A DNA stretch of 64,000 nt from Taudactylus pleione (GCA_031769625.1 JAUIMM010000016.1:18620566-18684565), one strand, 5' to 3'. Shown: positions 50,281-63,950, counted from the stretch's first letter. Notes: generated from the letters alone by a model not told the origin. Translations and numbers: made by a program.

Positions 50281-53200
50281 GAGAACCCCTAAGAGGCGGC
50301 TGGTGCGCCGACAAACATTGAAACAGCAGAGGGGGACCTGCTGAGAACCCCTAAGAGGCGGCCGGAGCGCCGACAAACATTGAAACAGCAGAGGGGGACC
50401 TGCTGAGAACCCCTAAGAGGCGGCCAGAGCGCCGACAAACATTGAAACAGCAGAAGGGGACCTGCTGAGAACACCGAAGTGGCGGCCGGAGCGCCGACAA
50501 ACATTGAAACAGCAGAGGGGGACCTGCTGAGAACCCCTAAGAGGCGGCCGGATCGCCAACAAACATTGAAACAGCAGAGGGTGACTTGCTGAGAACCCCT
50601 AAGAGGCGGCCGGAGTGCCGACAAACATTGAAACAGCAGAGGGGGACCTGCTGAGAGCCCCTAAGAGGCGGCCGGAGCGCCGACAAACATTGAAACAGCA
50701 GAGGGGGACCTGCAGATAACCCCTAAGAGGCGGCCGGAGCACCGACAAACATTGAAACAGCATAGGGGGACCTGCTGAGAACCCCTAAGAGGCGGCCGGA
50801 GCGCCGACAAACATTGAAACAGAAGAGGGGGACCTGCTGAGAACCCCTAAGAGGCGGCCGGAGCGCCTACAAACATTGAAACAGCAGAGGGGGACCTGCT
50901 GAGAACCCCTAAGATGCGGCCGAAGTGCCGACAAACATTGAAACAGCAGAGGGGGACTTGCTGAGACCCCTAAGAGGCGGCCGAAGCTCCGACCAGCATT
51001 GAAACAGCAGAGGGGGACCTGCTGAGAACCCCTAAGAGGCGGCCGGAGCGCCGACAAACATTGAAACAGCAGAGGGGGACCTGCTGAGAACCCCTAAGAG
51101 GCGGCCGGAGCACCGACAAACATTGAAACAGCAGAGGGGGACCTGCTGAGAACCCCTCAGAGGCGGCCGAATCGCCGACAAACATTGAAACAGCAGAGGG
51201 GGACCTGCTGAGAACCCCTTAGTGGCGGCCTATGCGCCGACAAACATTGAAACAGCAGAGGGGGAACTGCTGAGAACCCCTAAGAGACAGCCGAAGCACC
51301 GACAAAACTTTGAAACAGCAGAGGGGGACTTGCTGAGAACCCCTAAGTGGCAGCCGAAGCGCCGACCAGCATTGAAACAGCAGAGGGGGACTTGCTGAGA
51401 ACCCCTAAGAGGCGGCCGAAGCGCCGACCAGCATTGAAACAGCAGCGGGGGACCTGCTGAGAACCCCTAAGAGGCGGCCGGAGCGCCGACAAACATTGAA
51501 ACAGCAGAGGGGGACCTACTGAGATCACCTAAGAGGCGGCCTGAGCGCCGACAAACATTGAAACAGCAGAGGGGGACCTGCTGAGAACACCTAAGAGGCG
51601 GCCGCAGCGCCGACAAATATGGAAACAGCAGAGGGGGACCTGCTGAGAACCCCTAAGAGGCGGCGATAGCGCCGACAAACATTGAAGCAGCAGAGGGGGA
51701 CCTGCTGAGAACCCCTTAGAGGTGGCCGGAGTGCCGACAAACATTGAAACAGCAGAGGGGGACCTGCTGAGAACCCCTAAGAGGCGGCCGGAGTGCCGAG
51801 AAACATTGAAACAGCAGAGGGGGACCTGCTGAGAACCCCTAAGAGGCGGCCGAAGCGCCGACAAACATTGAAACAGCAGAGCGGGACCTGCTGAGAACAC
51901 CTAAGAGGCGGCTGAAGCGCCGACAAACAATGAAACAGCAGAGGTGGACCTGCTGAGAACCCCTAAGAGGCGGCCGGAGCGCCGACAAACATTGAAACAG
52001 CAGAGGGGGACCTGAAGATAACCCCTAAGAGGCGGCCGGAGCGCCGTCAAACATTGAAACAGCAGAGGGGGACCTGCTGAGAACCCCTAAGAGGCGGCCG
52101 GAGCGCCGACAAACATTGAAACAGCAGAGGGGGACCTGCTGAGAACCCCTAAGAGGCGGCCAGAGCGCCGATAAACATTGAAACAGCAGAAGGGGACCTG
52201 CTGAGAACCCCTAAGAGGCGTCTGAAGTGCCGACAACCATTGAAACAGCAGAGGGGGACCTGCTGAGAACCCCTAAGAGGCGGCCGGACCGCCGACAAAC
52301 ATTGAAACAGCAGAGGGGGACCTGCTGAGAACCCCTAAGAGGCGGCCGGACCGCCGACAAACATTGAAACAGCAGAGGGGGACCTGCTGAGAACCCCTAA
52401 GAGGCGGCTGGAGCGCCGACAAACATTGAAACAGCAGAGGGGGACCTGCTGAGAACCTCTAAGAGGCAGCTGGTGCGCCGACAAACATTGAAACAGCAGA
52501 GGGGGACCTTCTGAGAACCCCTAAGAGGCGGCCGGAGCGCCGACAAACATTGAAACAGCAGAGGGGGACCTGCTGAGAACCCCTAAGAGGCGGCCAGAGC
52601 GCCGACAAACATTGAAACAGCAGAAGGGGACCTGCTGAGAACACCTAAGAGGCGGCCGGAGCGCCGACAAACATTGAAACAGCAGAGGGGAACCTGCTGA
52701 GAACCCCTAAGAGGCGGCCGGAGCGCCGACAAACATTGAAACAGCAGAGGGGGACTTGCTGAGAACCCCTAAGAGGCGGCCGGAGTGCCGACAAACATTG
52801 AAAAAGCAGAGGGGGACCTGCAGATAACCCCTAAGAGGCTGCCGGAGCACCGACAAACATTGAAACAGCAGAGGGGGACCTGCTGAGAACCCCTAAGAGG
52901 CAGCCGGAGCGCCGACAAACATTGAAACAGAGGAGGGGGACCTGCTGAGAACCCCTAAGAGGCGGCCAGAGCGCCGATAAACATTGAAACAGCAGAGGGA
53001 ACCTGCTGAGAACACCTAAGAGGCGGCCGGAGCGCCGACAAACATTGAAACAGAAGAGGGGGACCTGCTGAGAACCCCTAAGCGGCGGCCGGAGCACCTA
53101 CAATCATTGAAACAGCAGAGGGGGACCTGCTGAGAACCCCTAAGAGGCGGCCGAAGTGCCGACAAACATTGAAACAGCAGAGGGGGACTTGCTGAGAACC

Positions 53201-55630
53201 CCAAAGAGGCGGCCGAAGCGCCGACCAGCATTGAAACAGCAGAGGGGGACCTGCTGAGAACCCCTAAGAGGCGGCCGGAGTGCCGACACACATTGAAACA
53301 GCAGAGGGGGACCTGCTGAGAACCCCTAAGAGGCGGCTTGTGCACCGACAAACATTGAAACAGCAGAGGGGGACCTGCTGAGAACCCCTCAGAGGCGGCC
53401 GAAGCGCCGACAAACATTGAAACAGCAGAGGGGGACTGCTGAGAACCCCTAAGTGGCGGCCTATGCGCCGACAAACATTGAAACAGCAGAGGGGGAACTG
53501 CTGAGAACCCCTAAGAGACAGCCGAAGCACCGACAAAACTTTGAAACAGCAGAGGGGGACTTGCTGAGAACCCCTAAGTGGCAGCCGAAGCGCCGACCAG
53601 CATTGAAACAGCAGAGGGGGACTTGCTGAGAACCCCTAAGAGGCGGCCGGAGCGCCGACAAATATTGAAACAGCAGAGGGGGACCTGCTGAGATCACCTA
53701 AGAGGCGGCCTGAGCGCCGACAAACATTGAAACAGCAGAGGGGGACCAGCTGAGAACACCTAAGAGGCGGCCGGAGCGCCGACAAATATTGAAACAGCAG
53801 AGGGGGACCTGCTGAGAACCCCTAAGAGGCAGCGATAGCGCCGACAAACATTGAAGCAGCAGAGGGGGACCTGCTGAGAACAACTAAGAGGCGGCCGGAG
53901 CACCGACAAACCTTGAAACAGCAGAGGGGGACCTGCTGAGAACCCCTAAGAGGCGGCCGGAGTGCCGAGAAACATTGAAACAGCAGAGGGGGACCTGCTG
54001 AGAAGCCCTAAGAGGCGGCCGAAGCGCCGACAAACAATGAAACAGCAGAGGGGGACCTGCTGAGAATCCCTAAGAGGCGGCCAAAGCGCCGACCAACATT
54101 GAAACATCAGAGGGGGACCTGCTGAGAACCCCTAAGAGGCGGCCGGAGCGCCGACAAACATTGAAACAGCAGAGGGGGACCTGCAGATAAATCCTAAGAG
54201 GAGGCCGGAGCGCCGTCAAACATTGAAACAGCAGAGGGGAACCTGCTGAGAACCCCTAAGAGGCGGCCGGAGCGCCGACAAACATTGAAACAGAAGAGGG
54301 GGACATGCTGAGAACCCCTAAGAGGCGGCCAGAGTGCCGACTAACATTTAAACAGCAGAAGGGAATCTGCTGAGAACACCTAAGAGGCGGCCGGAGCGCC
54401 GACAAACATTGTAACAGCAGAGGGGGACCTGCTGAGAACCCCTAAGAGGCGGCCAGAGCGCCGATAAACATTGAAACAGCAGAAGGGGACCTGCTGAGAA
54501 CCCCTAAGAGGCGTCCGAAGTGCCGACAACCATAGAAACAGCAGAGGGGGACCTGCTGAGAACCCCTAAGAGGCGGCCGGAGCGCCGACAACCATTGAAA
54601 CAGCAGAGGGGGACCTGCTGAGAACCTCTAAGAGGCAGCCAGAGCGCCGACAAACATTGAAACAGCAGAGGGGGACCAGCTGAGAACACCGAAGAGGCGG
54701 CCGGAGCGCCGACAAACATTGAAACAGCAGAGGGGGAACTGCTGAGAACCCCTAAGAGACAGCCGAAGCACCGACAAAACTTTGAAACAGCAGAGGGGGA
54801 CTTGCTGAGAACCCCTAAGTGGCAGCGATGCGCCGACCAGCATTGAAACAGCAGAGGGGGACTTGCTGAGAACCCCTAAGAGGCGGCCGGAGCGCCGACC
54901 AGCATTGAAACAGCAGCGGGGGACCTGCTGAGAACCCCTAAGAGGCGGCCGGAGCGCCGACAAACATTGAAACAGCAGAGGGGGACCTGCTGAGATCACC
55001 TAAGAGGCGGCCTGAGCGCCGACAAACATTGAAACAGCAGAGGGGGACCTGCTGAGAACACCTAAGAGGCGGCCGCAGCGCCGACAAATATTGAAACAGC
55101 AGAGGGGGACCTGCTGAGAACCCCTAAGAGGCGGCTGGAGCGCCGACAAACATTGAAACAGCAGAGGGGGACCTGCTGAGAACCCCTAAGAGGCGGCTGG
55201 TGCGCTGACAAACATTGAAACAGCAGAGGGGGACCTGCTGAGAACCCCTAAGAGGCGGCCGGAGCGCCGACAAACATTGAAACAGCAGAGGGGGACCTGC
55301 TGAGAACCCCTAAGAGGCGGCCGGAGCGCCGACAAACATTGAAACAGCAGAAGGGGACCTGCTGAGAACACCGAAGAGGCGGCCGGAGCGCCGACAAACA
55401 ATGAAACAGCAGAGGGGGACCTGCTGAGAACCCCTAAGAGGCGGCCGGAGCACCGACAACCATTGAAACAGCAGAGGGGGACCTGCTGAGAACCTCTAAG
55501 AGGCGGCCAGAGCGCCGACAAACATTGAAACAGCAGAGGGGGACCAGCTGAGAACCCCTAAGAGCCGGCCGGAGCGCCGACAAACATTGAAACAGCAGAG
55601 TGGGACCTGCTGAGAACCCCTAAGAGGCGG
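49720..55630 (+). repeat. 5.9-kb block, copy 2
   Basis: Second copy of the block at 41.04-46.95 kb. It differs at scattered single positions, for example 'gagggtgacttg' near 50.58 kb against 'gagggggacttg', and 'gaagccctaag' near 54.00 kb. These scattered differences show the copies are distinct and not an assembly echo. Confidence 0.85.
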
Positions 55631-57605
55631 CCGGAGCGCCTACAAACATTGAAACAGCAGAGGGGGACCTGCTGAGAACCCCTAAGAGGCTGCCGAAGTC
55701 CCGAGAAACATTGAAACAGCAGAGGGGGACTTGCTGAGAATCCCTAAGAGGCGGCCGGTGCGCCGACAAACATTGAAACAGCAGAGGGGGACCTGCTGAG
55801 AACCCCTATGAGGCGGCCAGAGTGCCGACAAACATTGAAACAGCAGAGGGGGACCTGCTGAGAACCCCTAAGAGTCGGCTGGAGCGCCGACAAACATTGA
55901 AACAGCAGAGGGGGACCTGCTGAGAACCCCTAAGAGGCGGCTGGTGCGCCGACAAACATTGAAACAGCAGAGGGGGACCTGCTGAGAACCCCTAAGCGGC
56001 GGCCGGAGCGCCGACAAACATTGAAACAGCAGAGGGGGACCTGCTGAGAACCCCTAAGAGGCAGCCGAAGTGCCGACAAACATTGAAACAGCAGAGGGGG
56101 ACTTGCTGAGAACCCCAAAGAGGCGGCCGAAGCGCCGACCAGTATTGAAACAGCAGAGGGGGACCTGCTGAGAACCCCTAAGAGGCGGCCGGAGTGCCGA
56201 CACACATTGAAACAGCAGAGGGGGACCTGCTGAGAACCCCTAAGAGGCGGCTTGTGCACCGACAAACATTGAAACAGCAGAGGGGGACCTGCTGAGAACC
56301 CCTCAGAGGCGGCCGAAGCGCCGACAAACATTGAAACAGCAGAGGGGGACCTGCTGAGAACCCCTAAGTGGCGGCCTATGCGCCGACAAACATTGAAACA
56401 GCAGAGGGGGAACTGCTGAGAACCCCTAAGAGACAGCCGAAGCACCGACAAAACTTTGAAACAGCAGAGGGGGACTTGCTGAGAACCCCTAAGTGGCAGC
56501 CGAAGCGCCGACCAGCATTGAAACAGCAGAGGGGGACTTGCTGAGAACCCCTAAGAGGCGGCCGAAGCGCCGACCAGCATTGAAACAGCAGCGGGGGACC
56601 TGCTGAGAACCCCTAAGAGGCGGCCGGAGCGCCGACAAATATTGAAACAGCAGAGGGGGACCTGCTGAGATCACCTAAGAGGCGGCCTGAGCGCCGACAA
56701 ACATTGAAACAGCAGAGGGGGACCAGCTGAGAACACCTAAGAGGCGGCCGGAGCACCGACAAATATTGAAACAGCAGAGGGGGACCTGCTGAGAACCCCT
56801 AAGAGGCGGCGATAGCGCCGACAAACATTGAAGCAGCAGAGGGGGACCCGCTGAGAACAACTAAGAGGCGGCCGGAGCACCGACAAACCTTGAAACAGCA
56901 GAGGGGGACCTGCTGAGAACCCCTAAGAGGCGGCCGGAGTGCCGAGAAACATTGAAACAGCAGAGGGGGACCTGCTGAGAACCCCTAAGAGGCGGCCAAA
57001 GCGCCGACAAACAATGAAACAGCAGAGGGGGACCTGCTGAGAATCTCTAAGAGGCGGCCGAAGCGCCGACCAACATTGAAACATCAGAGGGGGACCTGCT
57101 GAGAACCCCTAAGAGGCGGCCGGAGCGCCGACAAACATTGAAACATCAGAGGGGGACCTGCAGATAAATCCTAAGAGGAGGCCGGAGCGCCGTCAAACAT
57201 TGAAACAGCAGAGGGGGACCTGCTGAGAACCCCTAAGAGGCGACCGGAGCACCGGCAAACATTGAAACAGAAGAGGGGGACATGCTGAGAACCCCTAAGA
57301 GGCGGCCAGAGTGCCGATAAACATTTAAACAGCAGAAGGGAATCTGCTGAGAACACCTAAGAGGCGGCCGGAGCGCCGACAAACATTGTAACAGCAGAGG
57401 GGGACCTGCTGAGAACCCCTAAGAGGCGGCCAGAGCGCCGATAAACATTGAAACAGCAGAAGGGGACCTGCTGAGAACCCCTAAGAGGCGTCCGAAGTGC
57501 CGACAACCATAGAAACAGCAGAGGGGGACCTGCTGAGAACCCCTAAGAGGCGGCCGGAGCGCCGACAACCATTGAAACAGCAGAGGGGGACCTGCTGAGA
57601 ACCTC

Positions 57606-60470
57606 TAAGAGGCGGCCAGAGCGCCGACAAACATTGAAACAGCAGAGGGGGACCAGCTGAGAACACCGAAGAGGCGGCCGGAGCGCCGACAAACATTGAA
57701 ACAGCAGAGGGGGAACTGCTGAGAACCCCTAAGAGACAGCCGAAGCACCGACAAAACTTTGAAACAGCAGAGGGGGACTTGCTGAGAACCCCTAAGTGGC
57801 AGCCGATGCGCCGACCAGCATTGAAACAGCAGAGGGGGACTTGCTGAGAACCCCTAAGAGGCGGCCGGAGCGCCGACCAGCATTGAAACAGCAGCGGGGG
57901 ACCTGCTGAGAACCCCTAAGAGGCGGCCGGAGCGCCGACAAACATTGAAACAGCAGAGGGGGACCTGCTGAGATCACCTAAGAGGCGGCCTGAGCGCCGA
58001 CAAACATTGAAACAGCAGAGGGGGACCTGCTGAGAACACCTAAGAGGCGGCCGCAGCGCCGACAAATATTGAAACAGCAGAGGGGGACCTGCTGAGAACC
58101 CCTAAGAGGCGGCTGGAGCGCCAACAAACATTGAAACAGCAGAGGGGGACCTGCTGAGAACCCCTAAGAGGCGGCAGGTGCGCCGACAAACATTGAAACA
58201 GCAGAGGGGGACCTGCTGAGAACCCCTAAGAGGCGGCCGGAGCGCCGACAAACATTGAAACAGCAGAGGGGGACCTGCTGAGAACCCCTAAGAGGCGGCC
58301 GGAGCGCCAACAAACATTGAAACAGCAGAAGGGGACCTGCTGAGAACACCGAAGAGGCGGCCGGAGCGCCGACAAACAATGAAACAGCAGAGGGGGACCT
58401 GCTGAGAACCCCTAAGAGGCGGCCGGAGCGCCGACAACCATTGAAACAGCAGAGGGGGACCTGCTGAGAACCTCTAAGAGGCGGCCAGAGCGCCGACAAA
58501 CATTGAAACAGCAGAGGGGGACCAGCTGAGAACCCCTAAGAGCCGGCCGGAGCGCCGACAAACATTGAAACAGCAGAGTGGGACCTGCTGAGAACCCCTA
58601 AGAGGCGGCCGGAGCGCCTACAAACATTGAAACAGCAGAGGGGGACCTGCTGAGAACCCATAAGAGGCTGCCGAAGTCCCGAGAAACATTGAAACAGCAG
58701 AGGGGGACTTGCTGAGAACCCCTAAGAGGCGGCCGGTGCGCCGACAAACATTGAAACAGCAGAGGGGGACCTGCTGAGAACCCCTATGAGGCGGCCAGAG
58801 CGCCGACAAACATTGAAACAGCAGAGGGGGACCTGCTGAGAACCCCTAAGAGTCGGCTGGAGCGCCGACAAACATTGAAACAGCAGAGGGGGACCTGCTG
58901 AGAACCCCTAAGAGGCAGCTGGTGCGCCGACAAACATTGAAACAGCAGACGGGGACCTGCTGAGAAACCCTAAGAGGCGGCCGGAGCGCCGACAAACATT
59001 GAAACAGCAGAGGGGGACCTGCTGAGAACCCCTAAGAGGCGGCCAGAGCGCCGACAAACATTGAAACAGCAGAGGGGGACCTGCTGAGAACACCGAAGAG
59101 GCGGTCGGAGCGCCGACAAACATTGAAACAGCAGAGGGGGAACTGCTGAGAACCCCTAAGAGACAGCCGAAGCACCGACAAAACTTTGAAACAGCAGAGG
59201 GGGACTTGCTGAGAACCCCTAAGTGGCAGCCGATGCGCCGACCAGCATTGAAACAGCAGAGGGGACTTGCTGAGAACCCCTAAGAGGCGGCCGGAGCGCC
59301 GACCAGCATTGAAACAGCAGCGGGGGACCTGCTGAGAACCCCTAAGAGGCGGCCGGAGCGCCGACAAACATTGAAACAGCAGAGGGGGACCTGCTGAGAT
59401 CACCTAAGAGGCGGCCTGAGCGCCGACAAACATTGAAACAGCAGAGGGGGACCTGCTGAGAACACCTAAGAGGCGGCCGCAGCGCCGACAAATATTGAAA
59501 CAGCAGAGGGGGACCTGCTGAGAACCCCTAAGAGGCGGCTGGAGCGCCGACAAACATTGAAACAGCAGAGGGGGACCTGCTGAGAACCCCTAAGAGGCGG
59601 CAGGTGCGCCGACAAACATTGAAACAGCAGAGGGGGACCTGCTGAGAACCCCTATGAGGCGGCCGGAGCGCCGACAAACATTGAAACAGCAGAGGGGGAC
59701 CTGCTGAGAACCCCTAAGAGGCGGCCGGAGCGCCAACAAACATTGAAACAGCAGAAGGGGACCTGCTGAGAACACCGAAGAGGCGGCCGGAGCGCCGACA
59801 AACAATGAAACAGCAGAGGGGGACCTGCTGAGAACCCCTAAGAGGCGGCCGGAGCGCCAACAACCATTGAAACAGCAGAGGGGGACCTGCTGAGAACCTC
59901 TAAGAGGCGGCCAGAGCGCCGACAAACATTGAAACAGCAGAGGGGGACCAGCTGAGAACCCCTAAGAGCCGGCCGGAGCGCCGACAAACATTGAAACAGC
60001 AGAGTGGGACCTGCTGAGAACCCCTAAGAGGCGGCCGGAGCGCCTACAAACATTGAAACAGCAGAGGGGGACCTGCTGAGAACCCCTAAGAGGCTGCCGA
60101 AGTCCCGAGAAACATTGAAACAGCAGAGGGGGACTTGCTGAGAACCCCTAAGAGGCGGCCGGTGCGCCGACAAACATTGAAACAGCAGAGGGGGACCTGC
60201 TGAGAACCCCTATGAGGCGGCCAGAGCGCCGACAAACATTGAAACAGCAGAGGGGGACCTGCTGAGAACCCCTAAGAGTCGGCTGGAGCGCCGACAAACA
60301 TTGAAACAGCAGAGGGGGACCTGCTGAGAACCCCTAAGAGGCGGCTGGTGCGCCGACAAACATTGAAACAGCAGACGGGGACCTGCTGAGAACCCCTAAG
60401 AGGCGGCCGGAGCGCCGACAAACATTGAAACAGCAGAGGGGGACCTGCTGAGAACCCCTAAGAGGCGGCC
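57606..60470 (+). repeat. Tandem block duplication, offset 1,426 bp (23 monomers)
   Basis: Order at 57.61-59.03 kb recurs at 59.03-60.47 kb, with shared 'ccgatgcgccgacc', 'ggcaggtgcgcc' (58173 and 59599), 'cgccaacaaac' (58307 and 59733) and 'gagtcggctgg'. Same offset as the 5.0-7.45 kb pair. Confidence 0.8.
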
Positions 60471-60647
60471 AGAGCGCCGACAAACATTGAAACAGCAGAG
60501 GGGGACCTGCTGAGAACCCCTAAGAGGCGGCCGGAGCGCCGACAAACATTGAAACAGAAGAGGGGGACCTGCTGAGAACCCCTAAGAGGCGGCCGGAGCG
60601 CCTACAAACATTGAAACAGCAGAGGGGGACCTGCTGAGAACCCCTAA

Positions 60648-61143
60648 GATGCGGCCAAAGTGCCGACAAACATTGAAACAGCAGAGGGGGACTTGCTGAG
60701 AACCCCTAAGAGGCGGCCGAAGCGCCGACCAGCATTGAAACAGCAGAGGGGGACCTGCTGAGAACCCCTAAGAGGCGGCCGGAGCGCCGACAAACATTGA
60801 AACAGCAGAGGGGGACCTGCTGAGAACCCCTAAGAGGCGGCCGGAGCACCGACAAACATTGAAACAGCAGAGGGGGACCTGCTGAGAACCCCTAAGATGC
60901 GGCCAAAGTGCCGACAAACATTGAAACAGCAGAGGGGGACTTGCTGAGAACCCCTAAGAGGCGGCCGAAGCGCCGACCAGCATTGAAACAGCAGAGGGGG
61001 ACCTGCTGAGAACCCCTAAGAGGCGGCCGGAGCGCCGACAAACATTGAAACAGCAGAGGGGGACCTGCTGAGAACCCCTAAGAGGCGGCCGGAGCACCGA
61101 CAAACATTGAAACAGCAGAGGGGGACCTGCTGAGAACCCCTCA
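60648..61143 (+). repeat. Recent 4-monomer tandem duplication (248 bp)
   Basis: Four monomers tagged 'gatgcggccaaag', 'gaccagc', 'ccggagcgcc' and 'ccggagcacc' occur twice back to back (60648-60895 and 60896-61143). The 'ccaaag' change in the first monomer replaces the usual 'ccgaag' and is in both copies, so the duplication is younger than that mutation. Confidence 0.85.
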
Positions 61144-63950
61144 GAGGCGGCCGAAGCGCCGACAAACATTGAAACAGCAGAGGGGGACCTGCTGAGAACC
61201 CCTTAGTGGCGGCCTATGCGCCGAAAAACATTGAAACAGGAGAGGGGGAACTGCTGAGAACCCCTAAGAGACAGCCGAAGCACCGACAAAACTTTGAAAC
61301 AGCAGAGGGGGACTTGCTGAGAACCCCTAAGTGGCAGCCGAAGCGCCGACCAGCATTGAAACAGCAGAGGGGGACTTGCTGAGAACCCCTAAGAGGCGGC
61401 CGAAGCGCCGACCAGCATTGAAACAGCAGCGGGGGACCTGCTGAGAACCCCTAAGAGGCGGCCGGAGCGCCGACAAACATTGAAACAGCAGAGGGGGACC
61501 TACTGAGATCACCTAAGAGGCGGCCTGAGCGCCGACAAACATTGAAACAGCAGAGGGGGACCTGCTGAGAACACCTAACAGGCGGCCGCAGCGCCGACAA
61601 ATATTGAAACAGCAGAGGGGGACCTGCTGAGAACCCCTATGAGGCGGCGATAGCGCCGACAAACATTGAAGCAGCAGAGGGGGACCTGCTGAGAACCCCT
61701 TAGAGGTGGCCGGAGCGCCGACAAACATTGAAACAGCAGAGGGGGACCTGCTGAGAACCCCTAAGAGGCGGCCGGAGTGCCGAGAAACATTGAAACAGCA
61801 GAGGGGGACCTGCTGAGAACCCCTAAGAGGCGGCCGAAGCGCCGACAAACATTGAAACAGCAGAGCGGGACCTGCTGAGAACCCCTAAGAGGCGGCTGAA
61901 GCGCCGACAAACAATGAAACAGCAGAGGGGGGACCTGCTGAGAACCCCTAAGAGGCGGCCGAAGCGCCGACAAACATTGAAGCAGCAGAGGGCGACCTGC
62001 TGAGAACCCCTAAGAGGCGGCCGGAGCGCCGACAAACATTGAAACAGCAGAGGGGGACCTGAAGATAACCCCTAAGAGGCGGCCGGAGCGCCGTCAAACA
62101 TTGAAACAGCAGAGGGGGACCTGCTGAGAACCCCTAAGAGGCGGGCGGAGCGCCGACAAACATTGAAACAGCAGAGGGGGACCTGCTGAGAACCCCTAAG
62201 AGGCGGCCAGAGCGCCGATAAACATTGAAACAGCAGAAGGGGACCTGCTAAGAACCCCTAAGAGGCGTCTGAAGTGCCGACAACCATTGAAACAGCAGAG
62301 GGGGACCTGCTGAGAACCCCTAAGAGGCGGCCGGACCGCCGACAAACATTGAAACAGCAGAGGGGGACCTGCTGAGAACCCCTAAGAGGCGGCTGGAGCG
62401 CCGACAAACATTGAAACAGCAGAGGGGGACCTGCTGAGAACCTCTAAGAGGCGGCTGGTGCGCTGACATACATTGAAACAGCAGAGGGGGACCTGCTGAG
62501 AACCCCTAAGAGGCGGCCGGAGCGCCGACAAACATTGAAACAGCAGAGGGGGACCTGTTTGGAAAACCCCTAAGAGGCGGCCAGAGCGCCGACAAACATT
62601 GAAACAGCAGAAGGGGACCTGCTGAGAACACATAAGAGGCGGCCGGAGCGCCGACAAACATTGAAACAGCAGAGGGGAACCTGCTGAGAACCCCTAAGAG
62701 GCGGCCGGAGCACCGACAAACATTGAAACAGCAGAGGGGGACTTGCTGAGAACCCCTAAGAGGCAGCCGGAGTGCCGACAAACATTGAAACAGCAGAGGG
62801 GGACCTGCAGATAACCCCCTAAGAGGCTGCCGGAGCACCGACAAACATTGAAACAGCAGAGGGGGACCTGCTGAGAACCCCTAAGAGGCAGCCGGAGTGC
62901 CGACAAACATTGAAACAGAAGAGGGGGACCTGCTGAGAACCCCTAAGAGGCGGCCAGAGCGCCGATAAACATTGAAACAGCAGAGGGAACCTGCTGAGAA
63001 CACCTAAGAGGCGGCCGGAGCGCCGACAAACATTGAAACAGAAGAGGGGGACCTGCTGAGAACCCCTAAGCGGTGGCCGGAGCGCCTACAAACATTGAAA
63101 CAGCAATGGGGGACATGCTGAGAACCCCTAAGAGGCGGCCGAAGCGCCGACCAGCATTGAAACAGCAGAGGGGGACCTGCTGAGAACCCCTAAGAGGCGG
63201 CCGGAGTGCCGACACACATTGAAACAGCAGAGGGGGACCTGCTGAGAACCCCTAAGAGGCGGCTTGTGCACCAACAAACATTGAAACAGCAGAGGGGGAC
63301 CTGCTGAGAACCCCTCAGAGGCGGCCGAAGCACCGACAAACATTGAAACAGCAGAGGGGGACCTGCTGAGAACCCCTAAGTGGCGGCCTATGCGCCGACA
63401 AACATTGAAACAGCAGAGGGGGAACTGCTGAAAACCCCTAAGAGACAGCCGAAGCACCGACAAAACTTTGAAACAGCAGAGGGGGACTTGCTGAGAACCC
63501 CTAAGTGGCAGCCGAAGCGCCGACCAGCATTGAAACAGCAGAGGGGGGACTTGCTGAGAACCCCTAAGAGGCGGCCGAAGCGCCGACCAGCATTGAAACA
63601 GCAGAGGGGGACCTGCTGAGAACCCCTAAGAGGCGGCCGGAGCGCCGACAAATATTGAAACAGCAGAGGGGGACCTGCTGAGATCACCTAAGAGGCGGCC
63701 TGAGCGCCGACAAACATTGAAACAGCAGAGGGGGGACCAGCTGAGAACACCTAAGAGGCGGCCGGAGCGCCGACAAATATTGAAACAGCAGAGGGGGACC
63801 TGCTGAGAACCCCTAAGAGGCGGCGATAGCGCCGACAAACATTGAAGCAGCAGAGGGGGACCTGCTGAGAACAACTAAGAGGCGGCCGGAGCACCGACAA
63901 ACCTTGAAACAGCAGAGGGGGACCTGCTGAGAACCCCTAAGAGGCAGCCG
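60950..63950 (+). repeat. 3-kb block, third copy of the block at 42.3 and 51.0 kb
   Basis: Positions 60.95-63.9 kb follow the order of 50.97-53.9 kb at offset 9,984 bp at first, shifting by small numbers of monomers later (only one 'ccggaccgcc' monomer at about 62.33 kb against two in the others). It has its own changes, such as 'gacctgtttggaaaacccc' near 62.55 kb and 'gcaatggggg' near 63.10 kb. It runs toward the window edge and probably continues. Confidence 0.7.

Noticed and set aside
63380..63619. 79-codon + strand open frame at the right edge
   Set aside because: Satellite sequence read on the other strand. Most monomers contain TAA or TGA in these frames; this stretch escapes by chance variants.
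5065..63874. Numerous 61-, 71-, 111- and 132-codon minus-strand open frames with similar Cys/Ser/Leu-rich products
   Set aside because: Their lengths follow from the 186-bp phase period between TAGs (61 codons plus stop), extended when a TAG is mutated. Their similarity is the repeat itself, not a gene family.
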